This document shows, in pieces, positions 24,790 through 33,696 of a stretch of DNA of 64,000 nucleotides (its first letter is position 1; each line of letters begins with the position of its first letter). Origin of the DNA: Palleronia salina (GTDB lineage: Bacteria > Pseudomonadota > Alphaproteobacteria > Rhodobacterales > Rhodobacteraceae); the NCBI RefSeq assembly GCF_900141995.1, contig NZ_FQZA01000002.1, positions 193,501 to 257,500 on the forward strand. The letters are read 5' to 3'. Under the pieces are notes generated by a model. It saw only the letters and a program-made list of their open reading frames with translations, was not told the origin of the DNA and searched no databases. The translations under genes and the position numbers were made by a program.

Positions 24790-24802
24790 ACCCGCAACGC
24801 AA

Positions 24803-24828
24803 AAGCCCCGGCGCGATGGCCGGGGCTT
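24803..24828 (-). terminator. Bidirectional rho-independent terminator of trxA
   Basis: AAGCCCCGG (24803-24811) pairs with CCGGGGCTT (24820-24828) around an 8-base loop. On the minus strand the stem is followed by a short T run (CTTTT), fitting termination of trxA. It lies between the convergent capsule-type gene and trxA. Confidence 0.7.
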
Positions 24829-24853
24829 GAGCAATTCCGCGATCGGGGCCGGA

Positions 24854-25174
24854 TCAGATCGATTCGGTGATCCAGTTCTGCAGCGCGGCCTTGGGGGCGG
24901 CGCCGATCTTGTTGCTGACGACCTGGCCGTCCTTGAACAGGAACAGCGCCGGGATACCACGAACGCCCATCTGCGCGGGGGCGTTGGGGTTCTCGTCCAC
25001 GTTGACCTTCACGATCTTCACGCGGCCTTCCATCTCGGACGAGATCTCTTCCAGGGCGGGGCCGATCTGTTTGCAGGGGCCGCACCATTCGGCCCAGAAA
25101 TCCACCACCACGGGCAGGTCTGCATTCTTCACTTCGGCGTCGAAGGTGTCGTCGGTGACGGCTACGGTGGCCAT
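24854..25174 (-). CDS. trxA: Thioredoxin
   Basis: The start is ATG 25174, with AAGGAG six bases upstream, giving 106 residues. The classic active site WCGPC is at Cys31 and Cys34, in [20 protein letters not shown], with the cis-Pro segment [11 protein letters not shown]. It is the general cytoplasmic disulfide reductant (ribonucleotide reductase, methionine sulfoxide reductase). It lies 53 bases downstream of addA and ends in a clear terminator, so it may be both part of the addAB run and separately transcribed. Confidence 0.97.
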   Translation of the reverse strand: MATVAVTDDTFDAEVKNADLPVVVDFWAEWCGPCKQIGPALEEISSEMEGRVKIVKVNVDENPNAPAQMGVRGIPALFLFKDGQVVSNKIGAAPKAALQNWITESI

Positions 25175-25227
25175 TGGTCTCTCCTTCAGGAACGGTCGTC
25201 CCGAGATAGGGACCGGCAGCGGACGGG

Positions 25228-28200
25228 TCAAGATTGCCCGGCGCGGGCGAAGGCGGTTCGCACCAGCTCGGGGGGGAGCGGCATCAGCCGCGCCGTCGCG
25301 GTCCAGAGCAACGCGGTCTCGATCCGGCGGCCGGGATAGATGGCCGCCAGCGCGGCGTCATAGGCGCCCATCTGCCGCAACAGGCCCTCGGGCACGGTGT
25401 CTGGCGTGTCGGGCACCTGTGCGTTCGACTTGTAGTCCACCGCCAGCACCCGGTCGGCGGTGACCAGAAGGCGGTCGATGGCGCCGGTCAGGGCGCGACC
25501 ATCGGGCAGTCGCCCCGCGATGGGCACCTCGGTCAGCGCGTCGGGGGCGAAGAGATCGGCCAGCCCGGGCGCGTCGATGACGGTTCGCGCGGCGGCCAGG
25601 CGGTCGTCGCGCTCGGCCTCGCCGAGGCCGGGCAGCAGCGCGGCGGCAACACGGTCCCAATCGGCGCGGGACACCTGGGGCAGGTATTCCAGCAGCAGGT
25701 GCAGGTCGGTGCCGCGCGCGCGGGCCGCGTCGCTGTCCGGCCCATCGGCGGGGATTTCGCCCGGCAGGACCTTGGCGCCGCCCAGGTCCGAGGGCCGCAG
25801 CAGCACCGGCGCGGCGGGCGGCGGACCGGCGGGCGTGTCGATCCAGCCGGGAAGGTCGTGTTGGGGCGTCTGAGGGTCACGGGTGGCGTGCTGCACCTCG
25901 GTCAGCCCGGTCCAGTCGCCGGTGGCGAAGCGGAGCCCGTCGCCCGCCGGCGTGTCCAGCGGCACGGTATCGAGCCGTTCCAGCCCTGCGGCGAGCTGCG
26001 GATACCAGCGGCCATCGGTCTTCTCGGCATCCCCCGCGCCGCAGAGGATCAGCCAGAACTGCGCCCGCGTCATCGCGACGTAGAGCAGGCGGTCCCGCTC
26101 GGCCGCCGCGGCCTGGTCCAGCGTCGCGTGGGCGTCTTTCAGCACGGCCGGGCGCCCATCCTTCCCCTGTTTCAGCAGCCGTCCCGTCCCGTCCGGCACG
26201 GGCCAGAGCGGATCGTCGATATTGCGCGGCTTGCCCGTGGTGTCGGGCAGGATGACGATGGGCGCCTCGAGCCCCTTGGCCCCGTGCACCGACATGATCC
26301 GCAGGTTGCCGCCCGCCGATTCCGACTGCCGCTTGATCGCGATGTCGTCGCTGGTCAGCCACGACAGGAAGCCGGTGAGGCTGGGGATCTCGGACCGCTC
26401 GTAGCCCAGCGCCTGCGACAGGAGCGCGTCGATCGCCTCTTCGCATTCGGGGCCGAGGCGCCCCACCAGCCGGGCCCGACCCCCGTGGCGCGTCAGGATC
26501 CGGTCGATCAGCTCGAACGGGCGCAGGAAATCGGCCTGCCGGCGCAGGTCGTCGATGATCGCCATGGTTTCGGGATAGGCGTCGCGCCCGTCGCGCAGGG
26601 CGTGCCACAGGATGCGGCTGCCGCGATGCGCCGCCAGCGTGAAAAGATCCTGTTCGCTCCACGCGAAAAGCGGCGAGCGCAGGGCTGCGGCCAGCGACAG
26701 GTCATCCTCGGGCGTGGCGAGGAAGGACAGCAGGGCAGCGATATCCTTGACCGCCAGTTCGGCCATCAGGGTCAGCCGGTCGGCCCCGGCCACGGGGATG
26801 CCGCGCGCCTTGCAGGCCCGGATCGTCAGGTCGAACAGCGGCCCGCGCGATCGGAACAGGATCAGGACATCGCCCGCCTGCACCTTGCGGCGTTCGCCGT
26901 CGCGCGCGGGGTCGGGGATGGTCTCGGTCCCGATCATGGCGGCGATGGCATCGGCGACATGACCGGCGAGGATCGCGCGTTCGTCCCGCGGGGACACGCG
27001 GTCCAGCGGATCGTCGAAATCGGTGGGCGGGTCGGTGTCGGGTTTCGGCACCGCGGGCCAGAGATCGACGCGACCGGGCAGCTGGTCGCGGAAGGCGATA
27101 TGCTCCATCCCCTGCCCGTCGAACACCGCGTCCACGGCCCGCAGGATCGCGGGGGCGGACCGGAAGGAATGCAGCATGTCGCGCCGGTCCATCCGCCCGT
27201 CGCCCAGCTGGGCGGAAAACCGGTCGTGCATCCGGTCGAAGCCCTCGGGGTCTGCGCCCTGGAACGAATAGATCGACTGCTTCTTGTCGCCCACGACGAA
27301 CAGGGTGCGGCGGGTCGCCTCTTCGGTCCCGTCGCCGGCGGTGATTTCGCCCGCCAGTGCCTCGATCATCTGCCACTGGGCCGGGGAGGTGTCCTGCGCC
27401 TCGTCCACCAGGATATGGTCGATCCCGCCATCCAGCCGGTAGAGCACCCAGCGCGCCACGTCGCTGCGCGTCAGCAGGTCGCGCGCGCGCAGGATCAGGT
27501 CATCGAAATCCAGCCAGCCGCGCGCGGTCTTGGCCCGCTCGTAAAGCGGCAGGAAGGCGGCCGCGAAGTCCTGCAGGGCAAGATTGCGGGCGACCTCGGC
27601 CAGGCCCATGCGGGCGTCCCGCGCGGATTCGACCCGCGTCATCAGGTCGTTCAGCGCGTCCACATCCGCGGGGTCCATCGCCTTGCGGCAGCCCGCCGTG
27701 GGGATGCTGCCGATCTTGGCGCTGAAGGGCTCTTTCGCGCTTGCACCGGTCAGCAGGACGGACTCGAGCGCCTCGCAGGCCGCAAGCGTCCCGGTGCCCG
27801 CCGCGCGCAGCTTTTCGGCATTGCCCTGGTCCGTCGGCTTGTCGCTGGCGGCCATGGCGGTGAGCACCCGGTCGATCAGGTCCGCCGTGCCCGGGTCGAA
27901 GACCTGTGAAACCAGCCGATCCTCGGTCAGCGTCTCGGGGATCTCGAACAAGCGGCAGAGTTCGGGCCGAACCAGCCGCGCGCGGAAATGGTCGCGCTGG
28001 GCGACCAGCGCCGCGACCGTGCTGCCGATGTCCGAGCCGCCCAGGGCCCTGGCGAGCGCGCGCACCGTGTCGGGCTGCCGCTCGGCCAGGTCTTCGAGAC
28101 AATCGCCGCGCAAAAGCTCGGCGCTGCGGTCGTCCATCTCGGCGAACTGGGGGCTGACCCCGGCTTCGACCGGGAAGCGGCGCAGCAGGATGGCGCAGAA

Positions 28201-28584
28201 CGAGTGAATGGTCTGGATGCGCAGGCCGCCCGGCGTCTCGACCGCCTTGGCGAACAGCCGCCGGGCGGCCGACAGCGCGTCGTCTGTGACGGTTCCACCG
28301 CCGGTCAGGCGCTGCAGCGCTGCGCGCAGGTCGGCGTCGGGCAGCATCGACCAGCCGCCCAGCGTCTTGAACAGGCGGTTCTGCATCTCGGACGCGGCGG
28401 CCTTTGTATAGGTCAGGCACAGGATGTTCTGGGGCGCCGTGCCGCCCAGCAGCAGCCGCGCCACCCGGTCGGTCAGAACCCGCGTCTTGCCCGACCCCGC
28501 ATTGGCCGACAGCCAGGTTGAGCGGTCGGGCTGTGCCGCCGCGATCTGGCGGCGGGTGGCGTCGTCGATTGAGGGGCCCGTCAT
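25228..28584 (-). CDS. addA: Double-strand break repair helicase-nuclease AddA
   Basis: I place the start at ATG 28584 ([13 protein letters not shown]), overlapping the addB stop (ATGA), which gives 1118 residues; the longer upstream frame is out-of-frame addB. The N-terminus has a UvrD-type Walker [18 protein letters not shown], and motif-Ia [11 protein letters not shown]. Later motifs include [30 protein letters not shown] and [14 protein letters not shown]. The C-terminal nuclease motif is [14 protein letters not shown]. AddAB processes double-strand ends for RecA loading and replaces RecBCD in alphaproteobacteria. Confidence 0.96.
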   Translation of the reverse strand: MTGPSIDDATRRQIAAAQPDRSTWLSANAGSGKTRVLTDRVARLLLGGTAPQNILCLTYTKAAASEMQNRLFKTLGGWSMLPDADLRAALQRLTGGGTVTDDALSAARRLFAKAVETPGGLRIQTIHSFCAILLRRFPVEAGVSPQFAEMDDRSAELLRGDCLEDLAERQPDTVRALARALGGSDIGSTVAALVAQRDHFRARLVRPELCRLFEIPETLTEDRLVSQVFDPGTADLIDRVLTAMAASDKPTDQGNAEKLRAAGTGTLAACEALESVLLTGASAKEPFSAKIGSIPTAGCRKAMDPADVDALNDLMTRVESARDARMGLAEVARNLALQDFAAAFLPLYERAKTARGWLDFDDLILRARDLLTRSDVARWVLYRLDGGIDHILVDEAQDTSPAQWQMIEALAGEITAGDGTEEATRRTLFVVGDKKQSIYSFQGADPEGFDRMHDRFSAQLGDGRMDRRDMLHSFRSAPAILRAVDAVFDGQGMEHIAFRDQLPGRVDLWPAVPKPDTDPPTDFDDPLDRVSPRDERAILAGHVADAIAAMIGTETIPDPARDGERRKVQAGDVLILFRSRGPLFDLTIRACKARGIPVAGADRLTLMAELAVKDIAALLSFLATPEDDLSLAAALRSPLFAWSEQDLFTLAAHRGSRILWHALRDGRDAYPETMAIIDDLRRQADFLRPFELIDRILTRHGGRARLVGRLGPECEEAIDALLSQALGYERSEIPSLTGFLSWLTSDDIAIKRQSESAGGNLRIMSVHGAKGLEAPIVILPDTTGKPRNIDDPLWPVPDGTGRLLKQGKDGRPAVLKDAHATLDQAAAAERDRLLYVAMTRAQFWLILCGAGDAEKTDGRWYPQLAAGLERLDTVPLDTPAGDGLRFATGDWTGLTEVQHATRDPQTPQHDLPGWIDTPAGPPPAAPVLLRPSDLGGAKVLPGEIPADGPDSDAARARGTDLHLLLEYLPQVSRADWDRVAAALLPGLGEAERDDRLAAARTVIDAPGLADLFAPDALTEVPIAGRLPDGRALTGAIDRLLVTADRVLAVDYKSNAQVPDTPDTVPEGLLRQMGAYDAALAAIYPGRRIETALLWTATARLMPLPPELVRTAFARAGQS

Positions 28585-31538
28585 GTGAGCTTTTCCGGTG
28601 TGGCCGGGTCCGAGATGTCCCATTCGCCGTAGCGCGCCAGGTGATCGAAATCGAAGGCGTAGCCCATGGTTTCCATCGCCCGCCGCGACTGGAAGCCCTT
28701 GTCGGGGTCTGCATAGGCCTGAAGCAGCCGTTGCAGCATCTGCGTGGCCTCGTCCGGGTCCAGCCGAACCTGCTTTTCCTTCGGATCGTCCCGCCGCAGC
28801 GGGAACAGGCGCCACTTCGCGGGGCTGCCCAGTTGCACGTGGCCCGCGTGCGAGACCTCGCGCGCGGGCAGGTCGGTGAAGGCGCCGGCCTCGGCCATGG
28901 CGGCTTCGATCAGAACCTGCGGGTCGTATTGACGGATCTGCTTGTCGGTGGGCGCCGTGCCGGTCTTGTAGTCCAGAACGACCAGCGTGCCGTCCTCGTG
29001 CAGGTCGATCCGGTCGGCGGTGCCGCGCAGGGTGACATCGGTCCCCGGCACCCGCCATTCGCCCCGGATCTCCAGCCCCGCCGGGCGGGTGACGGCGCGG
29101 TGCGCGGCATCGGCATCGACGAACCAGGGCGCCACCTGTTCCAGCCGCGTCAGCCAGTTCAGGCGCGTGGCGACCCACGGCACCTCGGTCTCGAGATGCG
29201 CGCGGGCGAGGTCGACCAGTTTCGCGGCCGCGTCGGGGTCATCGGGGGCGACGGTCTGGACGTATTCCTCGAAGATCGCGTGGGTCGCGGTGCCACGCAG
29301 CCGCGCGTCGGGGTCCTTGCGCAGCGGGTCGAGCGCGCGAAGCCGCAGCACCCGGCTGGCGTATATGGCGTAGGGGTCGCGCACCAGTTTCTGGATGTCG
29401 GTGACGCTGAGCCGGGTGGGACGCGCGCCGGCGGGCGGGCAGGGTGCGGGCCGCGGGGCGGTGGGCACCCGGGTCACACGCGCCTCCATGGCCCGCGCGT
29501 GGCCGAGCCAGATCCGTCCGCGACCGCGCATCTGCGACACGGCGTCGGGGCCCCCGGTGCTGGGCAGGCCCGCCATGAGGTTCAGAAGGCGGTTCAGCCA
29601 GCGCGACATGACGGTTTCCGCCTCGGCGTCGCGTGTCGCGCGGGTCATCAGGACCTCGCGTCCGCAGACTGCCTGCTGGAAATCATGCGCCGACAGGCCG
29701 ATGCTGCGTTCGGGAGACAACAGGCCCAGTTCCGCCCGCATCCGGCGGTTCAGCCACGGATCGGGGCCGGGCGGTTCGGGCCATGTGCCCTCGTTCAGAC
29801 CGCCCAGAACGACCACGTCGGCGCCCTGCACCCGCGCCTCGAGCGTACCCCAGATCAGGACGCGCGGATCGGCGGTGACGGCATCGCGGACGGGCCTTGC
29901 GCGCAGGATGGCGTCGATCAGCGCGCGGTAGTTGGCGAGTGTCATTTCGCCCCCTGCCGCCGCTTGCTCGGACAACGTGCCGATCTCGGCCAGCGCGGCT
30001 TCTCCCGCGGTCTCTTGCCACAACTCGCCCGTACTTGCGCCCGCCGGGCCGCGCGCCAGGGCCTCGGTCAGGGCGACGTGATAGGCGACCATGTCGTCCA
30101 GCGGCCCTGTGGTGCAGTCCTCGGCGGCCAGCACCGTGTCGCAGATCCAGTCGAGCCACGCGTCCGCGCCTTCGATCCCTGCGGTTTCGGCCCATTGCCG
30201 CAGGTCGTCGGCGGTGGGGTGGGGCGGGCCGGCGCGGCGCAGCCACAGCTCCAGCTCGCGCGTGCGGCGCAGGTGGGGGCCGCGATCGGCTCCGGTATGG
30301 ACCAGCGGGTGCTTCAGCACGGTCAGCAGCGTTTCGGGCGTCGCCGCGCGGCCCAGCAACCCGGCGGTGTGGCGCAGCAAGCGCCCCGGCGCCGAGAGCG
30401 ACAGGGGCTGCCCCGCGCTGTCGTCCGGGGTGATGCCCCAACGGTCCAGCGCGGCGGTCACCTGCCGGGCAAGCGTCCGGTCGGGGGTGATGAGCGCGAC
30501 CGTCTGGCCCGCGTCCACCGCCGCGCGCAGACGCAGGGCGATGGCCAGCGACTCGGTCCGGGGATCGGGCGCTTCGAGCAGGCCGAGACCCTGGCTCGCC
30601 ACCATGAGGTCGCCCAGGCCGGGGCCGTCGCGCAGCCATCCGTCGGTGACCGGGGCCGGGCGCAGGGCCATCGAGACCAGGGCACGGCGGGCCGGAACAG
30701 GGTCTGTTTCGGTCCAGCGCGCCACCGACCGGGGCGGCATGTCCAGCGCGCGGGCCAGGTCGGCAAAGCGGTATTGCGGATGGTCCTCGGCGCCGGTGTC
30801 GTGGGCCAGCCCATCCCACAGGTCCGGCCCCATCTCGAAATCGAAACCGGGCAAGATAACCGCCCCCTGCGGCAGGCGCGCAACGGCCTGCATGAGCAGG
30901 GATGTCGTGCCGCGCGACCCGGTGGAGCCCGCGATGAGGATCGGGTCCGAAGGCGGCGTTGCGGCCCAGCGGCGGATCAGGCCCTCGACCAGCTGACGCT
31001 GGCGCGCGTCGGGATCGGGCGTCGCGCCGGGCTGGAAATAGCGTTGGACGAGGTCGATGAAGGCCAGAGCGCGTTGCCAGTGGCCGGACTGGTCGCTGAT
31101 ATCCAGGTTGCGCAGGGCGCTTGGGCCGACGCCCTCGGCCTGCATTTCCGACATGAGCGCGGCAAGGCTGTCGGCCAGGTCATACGCTGCGCTTTGGGCT
31201 GCGAGGTCGGGCGAGGTCTCCAGCAGCCGGGCGGTCAGCTGGGCCAGTTCCAGCCGCCGGCCCAGCGGATGGGCGGGCTGCGGCAGGCCCGCCATCACCG
31301 CGTCGGCGCCCAGATCGGTGATCAGCTCGACCCGGGGCAGGATGCGCAATGGCCCGTCGGCGAGCCGCGCCATGACCGCCGCCTGCATCCGGGCGCTGTT
31401 GACGATCAGGCGGACGCGCGCCCAATCCTCGGGCGCCCGGTCCTGCATCCGCGACTCCAGCCCCGCGACCAGTTCGGCCGCGAAATCGGCGCCCGGGGGA
31501 AGGCCGAACAGGCGCGGGGTGTCCTGCGGCTCAAACAT
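28581..31538 (-). CDS. addB: Double-strand break repair protein AddB
   Basis: This 985-residue partner of AddA has an inactivated helicase-like N-terminus without an obvious Walker A. Its C-terminal PD-(D/E)XK nuclease region is marked by GTATHAIFEEYVQ and LVVLDYKTGTAPTDKQIRQYDPQ (about residues 850-900), so both AddAB subunits carry a nuclease signature. Length is typical. It overlaps addA by 4 bases and murU by 8, so the leftward run is tightly coupled. Confidence 0.94.
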   Translation of the reverse strand: MFEPQDTPRLFGLPPGADFAAELVAGLESRMQDRAPEDWARVRLIVNSARMQAAVMARLADGPLRILPRVELITDLGADAVMAGLPQPAHPLGRRLELAQLTARLLETSPDLAAQSAAYDLADSLAALMSEMQAEGVGPSALRNLDISDQSGHWQRALAFIDLVQRYFQPGATPDPDARQRQLVEGLIRRWAATPPSDPILIAGSTGSRGTTSLLMQAVARLPQGAVILPGFDFEMGPDLWDGLAHDTGAEDHPQYRFADLARALDMPPRSVARWTETDPVPARRALVSMALRPAPVTDGWLRDGPGLGDLMVASQGLGLLEAPDPRTESLAIALRLRAAVDAGQTVALITPDRTLARQVTAALDRWGITPDDSAGQPLSLSAPGRLLRHTAGLLGRAATPETLLTVLKHPLVHTGADRGPHLRRTRELELWLRRAGPPHPTADDLRQWAETAGIEGADAWLDWICDTVLAAEDCTTGPLDDMVAYHVALTEALARGPAGASTGELWQETAGEAALAEIGTLSEQAAAGGEMTLANYRALIDAILRARPVRDAVTADPRVLIWGTLEARVQGADVVVLGGLNEGTWPEPPGPDPWLNRRMRAELGLLSPERSIGLSAHDFQQAVCGREVLMTRATRDAEAETVMSRWLNRLLNLMAGLPSTGGPDAVSQMRGRGRIWLGHARAMEARVTRVPTAPRPAPCPPAGARPTRLSVTDIQKLVRDPYAIYASRVLRLRALDPLRKDPDARLRGTATHAIFEEYVQTVAPDDPDAAAKLVDLARAHLETEVPWVATRLNWLTRLEQVAPWFVDADAAHRAVTRPAGLEIRGEWRVPGTDVTLRGTADRIDLHEDGTLVVLDYKTGTAPTDKQIRQYDPQVLIEAAMAEAGAFTDLPAREVSHAGHVQLGSPAKWRLFPLRRDDPKEKQVRLDPDEATQMLQRLLQAYADPDKGFQSRRAMETMGYAFDFDHLARYGEWDISDPATPEKLT

Positions 31539-32217
31539 CGCTCAACAGGGCCTCCGCTGCCGTGATTCCCTCGGGATGGCCCACATCGGCCCAGTGGCCG
31601 GGATGCTCGATCCCGTACAACGCGCCGCGTGCGGCGAGGTCGGTCCACACCTGAGACAGCGAGAAAACGGCCTTGGGGTAGTCGCCCAGAACCGCCGGGT
31701 CGATGATCTGCGCGCCGGTGAAGACCAGGTCGCCGCCGCGCGACAGGACGCCTTCGGGCGACATGTCGAAATCACCTGCGCCGGCACGGCCATGGGTGCG
31801 GGCGCGCGGGACCGTCATCAACAGCGCGCCCATGCCGGGCCGCCGGGCCTGCGCCAGCGCGGTCAGCGGGTTCGGCCCGGTCCAGACCGCGTCGGTGTTC
31901 AGCGTCACCACCGGACCGTCGCCCAGCAACGGCAGCGCGTGGCGCAGGCCACCGCCCGTATCGAGGATCTCGGGCGTCTCGTGCGAGACCGCGATATCGC
32001 GGGAAAGCAGGTGCGGGATGATGGCGTCGGGCTTGTAATGCACGTTCGCCACCAGCCGGGTGGCCCCGGCGGCGCGGCAGAGATCGATGGCGTGGTCGAT
32101 CAGCGGACGACCCGCGACCTCGACCATGGGCTTGGGCCGGTCTCGGGTCAGCGCGCCCATGCGCGTGCCGAAACCCGCCGCGAACAGCATCACGGGAAAG
32201 GGAAACGCGCCGGTCAT
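31531..32217 (-). CDS. murU: N-acetylmuramate-1-phosphate uridylyltransferase (MurU-like)
   Basis: This 228-residue nucleotidyltransferase has the N-terminal motif FPVMLFAAGFGTRMGALTRD (G-x-G-T-R-M, NTP site), then RPKPMVEVAGRPLIDHAID and DTGGGLRHALPLL. It is the usual partner of AmgK in the peptidoglycan recycling shortcut that turns MurNAc-1-phosphate into UDP-MurNAc. The adjacent kinase gene, overlapping by 4 bases, supports the name. A generic sugar-1-phosphate nucleotidyltransferase would be the alternative. Confidence 0.85.
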   Translation of the reverse strand: MTGAFPFPVMLFAAGFGTRMGALTRDRPKPMVEVAGRPLIDHAIDLCRAAGATRLVANVHYKPDAIIPHLLSRDIAVSHETPEILDTGGGLRHALPLLGDGPVVTLNTDAVWTGPNPLTALAQARRPGMGALLMTVPRARTHGRAGAGDFDMSPEGVLSRGGDLVFTGAQIIDPAVLGDYPKAVFSLSQVWTDLAARGALYGIEHPGHWADVGHPEGITAAEALLSDV

Positions 32218-33182
32218 CGGGCGGGCGCCGGGATCAGCGACAGGACGCGGTCGCGCACGTCGTGCAGCGCCGGATGGTCGAGATCGCGTTGCAGGTCGGC
32301 CCAGACGCGGGGCAGGTGGGCGAGGTATCCGGGCTTGCCCCGATCCTGCGCCAGCCGCGCGAAGATCCCGAGGATGCGCAGGTGGCGCTGGGCGGCCTGC
32401 ACGGCATAGGCGGCGCGGAAATCTTCTGGGTCCAGGTGGCGCGCGCGGGTGAACCGGTCGATCATCTCGTCCTCGATGCCCGGCGCCGTGCTGCGCCGCG
32501 CGTCCTGCAACAGCGAGGCGAGGTCGTAGGCTGGGTGCCCCGCCACCGCGTCCTGGAAGTCGAGCACGCCAAGCCGCGCGAGACCCCGTTCATCAGGGCG
32601 CCACAGCAGGTTGTCGGCGTGATAGTCCCTGTGAACGAGGACGGGTGTGCCGTTGTCGTGGCGGGATAGGCACTGTTCCAGCGCCGATTCCAGCTCCAGC
32701 CACGCGGGCGAGGGCGGGTCGTCCTGGCCCAGGTAGTGTTCCCAGGTGAGCCGGATCGCGCGGGCCATCTCGGACGGGCCATAGCGCGGCAGGTCCGCCG
32801 GTGGCGGTGCCGATTGCACCTGCACCAGCGCGTCGGTCGCAGCGGCGTAGAGCGGCCTTTCTAAACTGGCGTCGTGGGCCACGAGACGCGAGACCAGCCG
32901 GTCGCCCAGGTCCTCGAGCAGCAGAAGCCCCGCGTCGAGATCGGCGGCCAGCATGGCGGGTGCGCCAAGGCCCAGCCCGCGCAGGTGGTCGCCCAGCCGC
33001 AGGAAGGCGTTCTGCCGTCCGCAGGTGTCGGGCGGCGCGTCCATCAGGATGGCGGTCGCATCGTCGCGCGACAGGCGGAGATACCGACGGGCCGAGGCGT
33101 CGCCGGCCAGGTCCATGCGCACGGCGTCGTCCCAGCCTGCGCCCCGCAGGAAAGCGTCGATTTGCGGCACGCGTTCAGTCAC
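32214..33182 (-). CDS. amgK: Anomeric N-acetylmuramate kinase (AmgK-like aminoglycoside-phosphotransferase fold)
   Basis: This 322-residue kinase has the phosphotransferase core: VLVHRDYHADNLLWRPDERG (catalytic Asp and Asn) and GVLDFQDAVAGHPAYDLAS (Mg-binding DFQ). It acts on the anomeric carbon of MurNAc or GlcNAc before MurU. The two genes overlap by 4 bases, and tsaE overlaps by 8 on the other side. The assignment rests on the kinase motifs plus the conserved AmgK-MurU pairing. Confidence 0.87.
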   Translation of the reverse strand: MTERVPQIDAFLRGAGWDDAVRMDLAGDASARRYLRLSRDDATAILMDAPPDTCGRQNAFLRLGDHLRGLGLGAPAMLAADLDAGLLLLEDLGDRLVSRLVAHDASLERPLYAAATDALVQVQSAPPPADLPRYGPSEMARAIRLTWEHYLGQDDPPSPAWLELESALEQCLSRHDNGTPVLVHRDYHADNLLWRPDERGLARLGVLDFQDAVAGHPAYDLASLLQDARRSTAPGIEDEMIDRFTRARHLDPEDFRAAYAVQAAQRHLRILGIFARLAQDRGKPGYLAHLPRVWADLQRDLDHPALHDVRDRVLSLIPAPAR

Positions 33183-33657
33183 TGAATGCGGCCTCGATCG
33201 CGCCCAAGCGGGCGGTGTCCCACCCGCTGAGCGTCACGCTGCGGCCGGTGTCCTGCATGGCAAAGGCCAGCCATAGTGCGCCCCTTGGCACCCGGTCCTC
33301 GAGCCGGTCGGGCCACTCGATAAGCGTGAGAGCGGTCTCGAACCCGTCATCCAGCCCCAGCTCGACCAGTTCGGACGCATCGCCCAGCCGGTAGAGATCG
33401 GCGTGCAGGATGTCGAGCGGCCCGGCGGCGTAGGCCTGCACCAGCGTGTAGGTGGGCGACGGCACGTCCTCGGGGGTGCGATGGGGCGCCTGCAGGGTCT
33501 GGATCACGCTGCGGGCAAGGTGGCTTTTGCCAGCGCCCAGCGGCCCCTCGAGGCAGATGCAGTCGCCCGGACCCACGAGCGTGGCCAGCGCGTGGCCGAG
33601 CCGGGTGGTGGCATCGGCGTCCGGCAGGTCCAGCGTCAGTTGGGGGTCGGTGGTCAT
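33175..33657 (-). CDS. tsaE: tRNA threonylcarbamoyl adenosine biosynthesis ATPase TsaE
   Basis: This 160-residue ATPase has Walker A GPLGAGKSHLARSVIQTL near residue 40, then PSPTYTLVQAYAAG and LHADLYRLGDASELVELGLD near residue 85, all typical of TsaE. It works with TsaB and TsaD to make t6A37 in tRNA. A TsaD gene lies at 43370-44449. It overlaps amgK by 8 bases and lies 39 bases downstream of the PAS protein gene, so it may be in the same leftward unit. Confidence 0.96.
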   Translation of the reverse strand: MTTDPQLTLDLPDADATTRLGHALATLVGPGDCICLEGPLGAGKSHLARSVIQTLQAPHRTPEDVPSPTYTLVQAYAAGPLDILHADLYRLGDASELVELGLDDGFETALTLIEWPDRLEDRVPRGALWLAFAMQDTGRSVTLSGWDTARLGAIEAAFSD

Positions 33658-33696
33658 GGAGGCACCATTACCGCCCGCCTGCCGGGCTTCAAGCGG

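Noticed and set aside
28585-29178. N-terminal extension of addA into addB
   Set aside because: It is out-of-frame addB sequence without any helicase motif; ATG 28584 is directly before the Walker A region and overlaps the addB stop.
28404-31565. A 1053-codon open frame on the plus strand opposite addB
   Set aside because: It is a shadow of addB, whose frame carries the nuclease motifs and ATGA overlap. High GC leaves long antisense frames, and this product is low-complexity Arg/Gly/Pro sequence with no family features.
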